Assembly (NCBI GenBank): GCA_028871195.1
Contig: JAGWNT010000122.1
Coordinates: 1-8,843, forward strand
Length of the DNA: 8,843 nt
From: REEB85 sp018971455
GTDB taxonomy: Bacteria > Pseudomonadota > Alphaproteobacteria > Acetobacterales > Acetobacteraceae
Direction of reading: 5' to 3'
Below are positions 5,227-8,843 of this stretch, piece after piece (position 1 is the stretch's first letter; each line of letters opens with the position of its first letter). The notes under the pieces are model-generated. The model was given only the letters and a program-made list of their open reading frames with translations, was not told the DNA's origin and did not search any database. The translations under genes were made by a program, and so were the position numbers.

Positions 5227-6131
5227 CCGACAAGCCCGTCATCGGCTTCGTCGGCATCGGCAATATGGGCTGGCCGATGGCGGCCTGCCTGCTGCGCGCC
5301 GGCTACGGGCTCAATGTCGCCGATGCGCGCCGTGTGCAGGCGGATAATTTCGTCCAGCAGACGGGCGGCTTCGCGCCGGACAGCCTGCGCGAGCTTGCGG
5401 CGCTGTCGGACATCGTCATCACCATGCTGCCGACCAGCGCCATCGTCGCCGACGTGCTGGCCGATGGGGCGGACCATCTGCTCGCCGGCCTCAAGCCCGG
5501 CAGCGTGGTGATCGACATGACATCGGGCCTGCCGGCGGTGACGCAGGCGCTGGCGCGGCGGGTCGCCGCGGCCGGCGGCGTGCTGGTCGATGCGCCGGTT
5601 TCGGGCGGGGTCAAACGCGCGGTGAGCGGCGAGCTCGCGATCATGACCGGCGGCGACGCGGCGACGCTCGCGCGCGTGCGCCCGGTGCTGGAGGCGATGG
5701 GCGGCACCATCCTGCATTGCGGCGAGGTGGGGGCGGGGCAGGCGATGAAGGCGCTGAACAACCTGGTCTCCGCCGGCGGCTTCCTGATCGGCATCGAGGC
5801 GCTGCTGATCGGCCAGCGCTTCGGGCTCGATCCGGCGCTCATGGTCGATGTGCTGAATGCCTCGACCGGCATGAACAACAGCACGCAGAAGAAGTTCCGC
5901 CAGTTCGTGCTCAACCGCGGCTTCGATTCCGGCTTCGGCCTCGACCTCATGGTCAAGGACCTGTCGATCGCGACGGCGATCGGCCGCGACACCGCGACGC
6001 CCGCCCCCTTCGCCGCGCTGTGCCGCGAAATGTGGGCCTCCGCCGCGGCGATGCTCGGGCCGGGGCAGGATCACACCGCGCTGGCGCAGCTATGCGAGCG
6101 CCTGGCGGGGACGCAGCTTACCTCCCCTTGA
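5223..6131 (+). CDS. NAD(P)-dependent beta-hydroxyacid dehydrogenase (3-hydroxyisobutyrate dehydrogenase family)
   Basis: A 302-residue cytosolic oxidoreductase. Family role: NAD(P)-linked oxidation of a beta-hydroxyacid, or reduction of a semialdehyde such as tartronate semialdehyde. Seen: the Rossmann motif GFVGIGNMG (residues 8-16, glycines 11, 13 and 16), the substrate loop DAPVSGG (123-129), and the catalytic-lysine motif GAGQAMKALNNL (170-181) with K176. The all-helical C-terminal domain holds LNASTGMNNSTQKKF and FGLDLMVKDLSIA. Length and domain order are normal (about 290-300). The residue after the second beta strand of the nucleotide fold (region NVADARR, 31-37) is not decisive for NAD versus NADP. 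ATG at 5223 overlaps the upstream stop, with AAGG about 9 nt before. The 3' end overlaps the convergent enoyl-CoA hydratase gene by 14 bp. The substrate probably relates to the partner decarboxylase-family protein. Confidence 0.92.
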   Translation: MTDKPVIGFVGIGNMGWPMAACLLRAGYGLNVADARRVQADNFVQQTGGFAPDSLRELAALSDIVITMLPTSAIVADVLADGADHLLAGLKPGSVVIDMTSGLPAVTQALARRVAAAGGVLVDAPVSGGVKRAVSGELAIMTGGDAATLARVRPVLEAMGGTILHCGEVGAGQAMKALNNLVSAGGFLIGIEALLIGQRFGLDPALMVDVLNASTGMNNSTQKKFRQFVLNRGFDSGFGLDLMVKDLSIATAIGRDTATPAPFAALCREMWASAAAMLGPGQDHTALAQLCERLAGTQLTSP

Positions 6132-6918
6132 AATCCGGCCGGCGCTTCTCGTTGAAGGCGGCGACGCCCTCGCGGCGGTCCTCGGTCGGCACCAGGCGGT
6201 TATAGGCCTCGATCTCGAACATCAAGGCGCTGGCAAGGTCCATCTGCATGCCGGTGTTCACCGAATGCTTGATCTGGCGGGTGGCGAGCGGGGCGTTGGC
6301 GGCGATGCGGGCGGCGGTGTCCAGCACCGCGGGCAGCAGCTCGGCCGCCTCGCAGACGCGGTTGACCATGCCCCAGGCCTGCGCCTGTTCGGCATCGAAG
6401 GGCCGGCCGGTGAGCAGATGCTCCTTGGCCCGTCTGCCGCCCACGGCGCGCGGCAGGTTCTGGGTGCCGCCGGCGCCCGGCATGATGCCGAGCGTCACTT
6501 CCGGCAGCGCGAAGCGGGCGTGGCGCGCGGCGTAGAGAAAGTCGCAGCACAGCGCCATTTCGCAGCCGCCGCCATAGGCCGCGCCATTGACCGCGCCGAG
6601 CAGCGGGATCGGGCAGGCGAGCATGGCGCGCACCTGGCGCTCGAACACCAGGTGCTGCGCCTGCCAGGCTTCATCGGTCATGCCCAGGCGCTGCTTGAGG
6701 TCGCCGCCGGCGCAGAACGCCTTCTCGCCGGCACCGGTGAGGATGATGGCGCGATACGCCGCCGGGTCGGCGCCCAGCCCGTCGAACACGGCGAGCATGT
6801 CGAGCCCCATCTGCGTGTTCATGGCATTGGAGAATGCCGGGCGGTTCAGCGTGACCTGGAGGATGTGCGGCGCCGGCTCGCTGAGGGCCAGCGTCTCATA
6901 GGCGCGCAGATGCGTCAT
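6118..6918 (-). CDS. Enoyl-CoA hydratase/isomerase family protein
   Basis: A 266-residue crotonase-fold protein. Family role: hydration of trans-2-enoyl-CoA, or a related isomerase, hydrolase or lyase reaction on an acyl-CoA. Seen: the oxyanion-hole segment KAFCAGGDLKQR at residues 66-77, NGAAYGGGCEMALCCDF at 111-127 with E120, and LPEVTLGIMPGAGGTQNLPRAVG at 138-160 with E140. Both glutamates used by true hydratases (the equivalents of rat E144 and E164) are there, so hydratase activity is likely. The C-terminal helix ends RREGVAAFNEKRRPDFKGR, as in short-chain enoyl-CoA hydratases. The ATG at 6916-6918 lies 4 nt after the msrA stop; only a GAGG very close to the start is seen, so translation is probably coupled to msrA. 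The link between the two genes in function is not evident. It is only distantly related to the other crotonase in this window. Confidence 0.92.
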   Translation of the reverse strand: MTHLRAYETLALSEPAPHILQVTLNRPAFSNAMNTQMGLDMLAVFDGLGADPAAYRAIILTGAGEKAFCAGGDLKQRLGMTDEAWQAQHLVFERQVRAMLACPIPLLGAVNGAAYGGGCEMALCCDFLYAARHARFALPEVTLGIMPGAGGTQNLPRAVGGRRAKEHLLTGRPFDAEQAQAWGMVNRVCEAAELLPAVLDTAARIAANAPLATRQIKHSVNTGMQMDLASALMFEIEAYNRLVPTEDRREGVAAFNEKRRPDFKGR

Positions 6919-6922
6919 CGCC

Positions 6923-7483
6923 TCAGGCCGCCGAGGCTTTGAGGCGGTCGGCGAAACTCTTGCGGAATTTCTGCACCTTCGGCGCGACCACCGCGCGGCA
7001 ATAGCCGGTATAGGGGTGGCGCTTGAAGTAGTCGCGATGCTCCGCCTCCGCCGGCCAGAACACGTCGAGCGGCGCGAGCTCGGTCACCAGGGGATCATCC
7101 CAGATCCGGCTGGCGGCGATCTCGGCCATGATCGCCTGCGCCGTCGCGCGCTGGGCGGCGTCATGGGTGAGGATGACGGAGCGGTATTGCGGGCCGACAT
7201 CGTGGCCCTGGCGGTCCCTGGTCGTCGGGTCGTGGATGGTGAAGAAGACGCGCAGCAGGTCGGCATAGCTGATCTCGGCCGGGTCGAAGGCGATCTGCAC
7301 CACCTCGGCATGGCCGGTCTGCTTGCCGCAGACCTGCTCGTACGTAGGGTTGGCCACGTGCCCGCCGGCATAGCCGGAGGTCGCCGCATGCACGCCGCGC
7401 AGGTCGCCATAGACCGCTTCGAGGCACCAGAAGCAGCCGCCGCCCAGGGTGGCGAGCTGCGTGCCGCCGGATGGATCGCTCAT
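6923..7483 (-). CDS. msrA: Peptide-methionine (S)-S-oxide reductase
   Basis: A 186-residue cytosolic repair enzyme that reduces the S-epimer of methionine sulfoxide in proteins and free methionine, with thioredoxin as usual electron donor. Seen: the catalytic motif GGGCFWCLEAVY (residues 14-25) with nucleophile C17, the GHAEVV motif (57-62) with E60, GPQYRS (97-102), and the C-terminal YTGYCRAVVAPKVQKF with C162, a likely recycling cysteine. C20 follows in GCFWC, where many MsrA have GCFWG; both forms are known in the family. ATG at 7481-7483 was chosen over an upstream in-frame start because AAGGAG (7491-7496) lies 7 nt before it and the upstream 17 residues lack family similarity. It heads a two-gene operon with the enoyl-CoA hydratase gene and is divergent from a second crotonase gene. 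No msrB is visible here. Confidence 0.95.
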   Translation of the reverse strand: MSDPSGGTQLATLGGGCFWCLEAVYGDLRGVHAATSGYAGGHVANPTYEQVCGKQTGHAEVVQIAFDPAEISYADLLRVFFTIHDPTTRDRQGHDVGPQYRSVILTHDAAQRATAQAIMAEIAASRIWDDPLVTELAPLDVFWPAEAEHRDYFKRHPYTGYCRAVVAPKVQKFRKSFADRLKASAA

Positions 7484-7552
7484 GGTCGTTCTCCTTGTCT
7501 GCCGCCTATACTGACCCGCGACGCCGCACGGCATTACGGGAGGCTAGCGCAT
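7484..7552. promoter_or_regulatory. 69-bp divergent spacer with overlapping -10-like elements
   Basis: On the plus strand TATACT (7507-7512) matches 5 of 6 bases of the sigma70 -10 box and would start a leader of about 34 nt before the crotonase gene; no clear -35 is seen at 16-18 nt. The minus strand across the same place reads TATAGG (7505-7510, 4 of 6) and would serve msrA. The two elements overlap, so polymerases for the two operons could exclude each other. Ribosome binding sites are GGGAGG (7538-7543) and, on the minus strand, AAGGAG (7491-7496). Confidence 0.4.
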
Positions 7553-8329
7553 ATGGGGCCGCGTATCGAAACCCGCATCGCCGAGCATGCGCAAGGCCAG
7601 GTGGCCGAACTCTGCGTGTGCAATGCGGCCAAGCTGAACGTGCTGGACTCGGCCCTGATGCGCGGCCTCATCGCCGCCTTCGCCGCGCTGGCGGGCGAGG
7701 CCGCGCTGCGCTGCGTGGTGCTGCGCGGCGAGGGGGCGCGGGCGATGATCGGCGGGGCCGATATCCGCGAGATGGCGACCCTCGACGGGCCGCGCGCCCG
7801 CGCCTTCATCACCCTGCTGCATGAGGTGTGCGCGGCGATCCGCACCTGCCCGGTGCCGGTGATCGCGCGCCTGCAGGGCTACACGCTGGGCGCCGGGCTG
7901 GAGATCGCGGCGGCCTGCGACCTGCGCGTGGCCGCCGCCGGCGCGCGCCTGGGCATGCCGGAGGTGCGCATCGGCATTCCCAGCGTGATCGAGGCCGCCC
8001 TGCTGCCGATGCTGATCGGCTGGGGCCGCACGCGCCGCCTGCTGCTGACCGGCGAGACCATCGACGCGCCGACCGCCCTCGCCTGGGGGCTGGTCGAGGA
8101 GGTCGCGGAGGAAGCGGCGCTGGATGGCGCGGTGGCGCGGCTGGTCGGCGATATCCTGGCCTGCGGCCCGCGCGCCATCACCCAGCAGAAGCGGCTCATC
8201 GCGGCGTGGGAGGAGAGCCCGCCGGCGGCCGCCATCGCGCGCGGCATCGACTGCTTCGCCCAGGCCTGGGGGAGCGACGAGCCGACGCGGCTGATGGCGG
8301 CGTTCTTGGCGGCGAAAAAGACTGGCTGA
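7553..8329 (+). CDS. Enoyl-CoA hydratase/isomerase family protein (second paralogue)
   Basis: A 258-residue crotonase-fold protein, likely cytosolic and acting on an acyl-CoA. Seen: the oxyanion segment RAMIGGADIREM at residues 63-74 (usual form A-F-S-A-G-A-D-I, here Met-Ile-Gly-Gly), LQGYTLGAGLEIAAACDL at 108-124 with E117, and GMPEVRIGIPSVIEAALLP at 134-152 with E137. Both catalytic glutamates are present. The GIPSVIEAALLP segment replaces the more common GxxPGxGGTQ, which marks a distinct subgroup. The second half has TGETIDAPTALAWGLVEEV and a C-terminal helix ending at FLAAKK. The ATG at 7553-7555 has GGGAGG at 9 nt upstream; the long open frame reaching back to 7016 runs antisense through msrA and was not used. 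It is transcribed alone, divergent from msrA and convergent with the partial gene at the right end. The exact reaction is unknown. Confidence 0.9.
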   Translation: MGPRIETRIAEHAQGQVAELCVCNAAKLNVLDSALMRGLIAAFAALAGEAALRCVVLRGEGARAMIGGADIREMATLDGPRARAFITLLHEVCAAIRTCPVPVIARLQGYTLGAGLEIAAACDLRVAAAGARLGMPEVRIGIPSVIEAALLPMLIGWGRTRRLLLTGETIDAPTALAWGLVEEVAEEAALDGAVARLVGDILACGPRAITQQKRLIAAWEESPPAAAIARGIDCFAQAWGSDEPTRLMAAFLAAKKTG

Positions 8330-8331
8330 GG

Positions 8332-8355
8332 CGGCCCGATGATTCGATCGGGCCG
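8332..8355. terminator. Hairpin between convergent genes, possible bidirectional terminator
   Basis: CGGCCCGAT (8332-8340), loop GATTCG, ATCGGGCCG (8347-8355): a perfect 9-bp stem in the 34-bp gap between two convergent stops. No T-run follows on the plus strand; on the minus strand a run of five T lies about 12 nt after the stem, inside the crotonase gene. It is therefore not a textbook intrinsic terminator, but place and stem strength fit 3'-end formation or protection for both genes. Confidence 0.5.
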
Positions 8356-8363
8356 GTCGTGCG

Positions 8364-8843
8364 CTAAGTCGCCCCGAGCGGCGGCAGGATCGTCCAGCGC
8401 GTCGTCGCGGGGTCGTTCGTCGCCGCCAGGAAGCTGATGCGGTCGGGCGTGCCGTCGATGGCCCAGGCGGTGTCGAGCAGCAGCGCGGGCTGGTCGGCCG
8501 CGCGCACCGAAAGCCCGTGCAGCGCATTGCCCAGGCCCGGCCCATCGAGCTGGCCCAGCACCTCGCTGGCGGCCTTGACCATACCGACGGCGACGTGGCC
8601 GGCGAGGGCGTCGGCGGATGGCAGGGCGGCGTAGCGTTCGCGGAAACGGGCGGCGAAGGCGGCCAGCGGCGGCGCCTCGGCGGCCAGGGCGAGATGGGCG
8701 AAAACCGGGCCGGCGCCGGCCGGCACCGCCTCGGCGGCGGGGCGGGTCGCCGCCCTGTGCAACGCCGCCTCGCCGGCCAGCGGCAGATCCGCCGCGGCGC
8801 GACGCCAGGCGGCAAGCAGCGCCGGCGCCTCGCGCGGGGGGGC
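8364..8843 (-). CDS. Possible ABC-transporter substrate-binding protein (C-terminal part; gene runs off the right edge)
   Basis: The frame is open from the right edge to a TAG at 8364-8366, giving 159 C-terminal residues; the true start lies outside, and the in-frame TTG at 8760-8762 is unlikely to be used since coding continues above it. Seen: a helical stretch ending FAARFRERYAALPSADALAGHVAVGMVKAASEVLGQLD, then ALHGLSVRAADQPALLLDTAWAIDGTPDRISFLAAT and WTILPPL near the end. This pattern (Y-x-x-L-P ... G-x-x-A-x-x-M ... A-L ... D-G ... R ... F ... W-x-x-L-P) resembles the last lobe of periplasmic ligand-binding proteins of the branched-chain amino acid type (Peripla_BP_6). The beginning is Ala-rich and tells little. 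The lack of the N-terminal lobe and signal peptide makes this a tentative call; a hypothetical protein is the alternative. Confidence 0.5.
   Translation of the reverse strand, partial: APPREAPALLAAWRRAAADLPLAGEAALHRAATRPAAEAVPAGAGPVFAHLALAAEAPPLAAFAARFRERYAALPSADALAGHVAVGMVKAASEVLGQLDGPGLGNALHGLSVRAADQPALLLDTAWAIDGTPDRISFLAATNDPATTRWTILPPLGAT

Noticed and set aside
5133..6074. A 313-codon minus-strand open frame opposite the dehydrogenase
   Set aside because: Composition is Arg/His/Ala/Gln-rich without recognisable motif; the plus-strand dehydrogenase is certain from its Rossmann and catalytic-Lys motifs.
7016..7552. N-terminal extension of the second crotonase to 437 residues
   Set aside because: It runs antisense through msrA. 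Family similarity starts at the ATG at 7553, which has its own ribosome binding site.
7544..8815. A 423-codon minus-strand open frame through the second crotonase and into the right-end gene
   Set aside because: Low-complexity Arg/Ala/Pro-rich product; it is antisense to a clear crotonase gene and out of frame with the right-end gene, whose product looks more protein-like.

Overview
This 8.8 kb, strongly GC-rich window is ordinary protein-coding bacterial chromosome with almost no intergenic space. The base composition, GC-biased third codon positions, the gene families and the RDD / leucyl-tRNA-protein transferase neighbourhood suggest an alphaproteobacterium, plausibly of the Rhodospirillales/Acetobacteraceae. 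That placement is an inference, not a database match. I see no mobile element, CRISPR array, rRNA or tRNA.

Left block (1-4695, all minus strand). Read in transcription order, five tightly packed genes form a probable operon: a metallo-beta-lactamase-fold hydrolase of the N-acyl-homoserine-lactonase type, a membrane-anchored penicillin-acylase-family Ntn hydrolase, an RDD-family membrane protein, an aspartate/glutamate leucyltransferase (Bpt) of the N-degron pathway, and the N-terminus of a NUDIX hydrolase cut by the window edge. Three of the junctions are 4-base start/stop overlaps: two ATGA, and one CTGA that implies a CTG start for the NUDIX gene.

Centre (4696-6131). A 96-bp divergent spacer carries promoter-like sequence and repeated TGGCA/TGCCA half-sites. 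To its right, on the plus strand, is a translationally coupled pair: a 4-carboxymuconolactone-decarboxylase-family protein and a beta-hydroxyacid dehydrogenase of the 3-hydroxyisobutyrate type. The lactonase-like, decarboxylase-like and dehydrogenase genes around one spacer could be a small catabolic module for a lactone or hydroxyacid, but no substrate can be read from the sequence.

Right block (6118-8843). A minus-strand msrA / enoyl-CoA hydratase pair converges on the dehydrogenase with a 14-bp overlap of coding ends. A second, distant enoyl-CoA hydratase/isomerase paralogue is transcribed divergently from msrA over a 69-bp spacer. It converges on a partial minus-strand gene that resembles the C-terminal lobe of an ABC-transporter substrate-binding protein, and a 9-bp hairpin sits between the two ends.

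Nothing here is clearly a new system. The points most worth a second look are the lactonase/acylase pairing, the divergent lactone/hydroxyacid module with its symmetrical spacer, the inferred CTG start, and the tandem ATG-containing 15-mers at the lactonase start.
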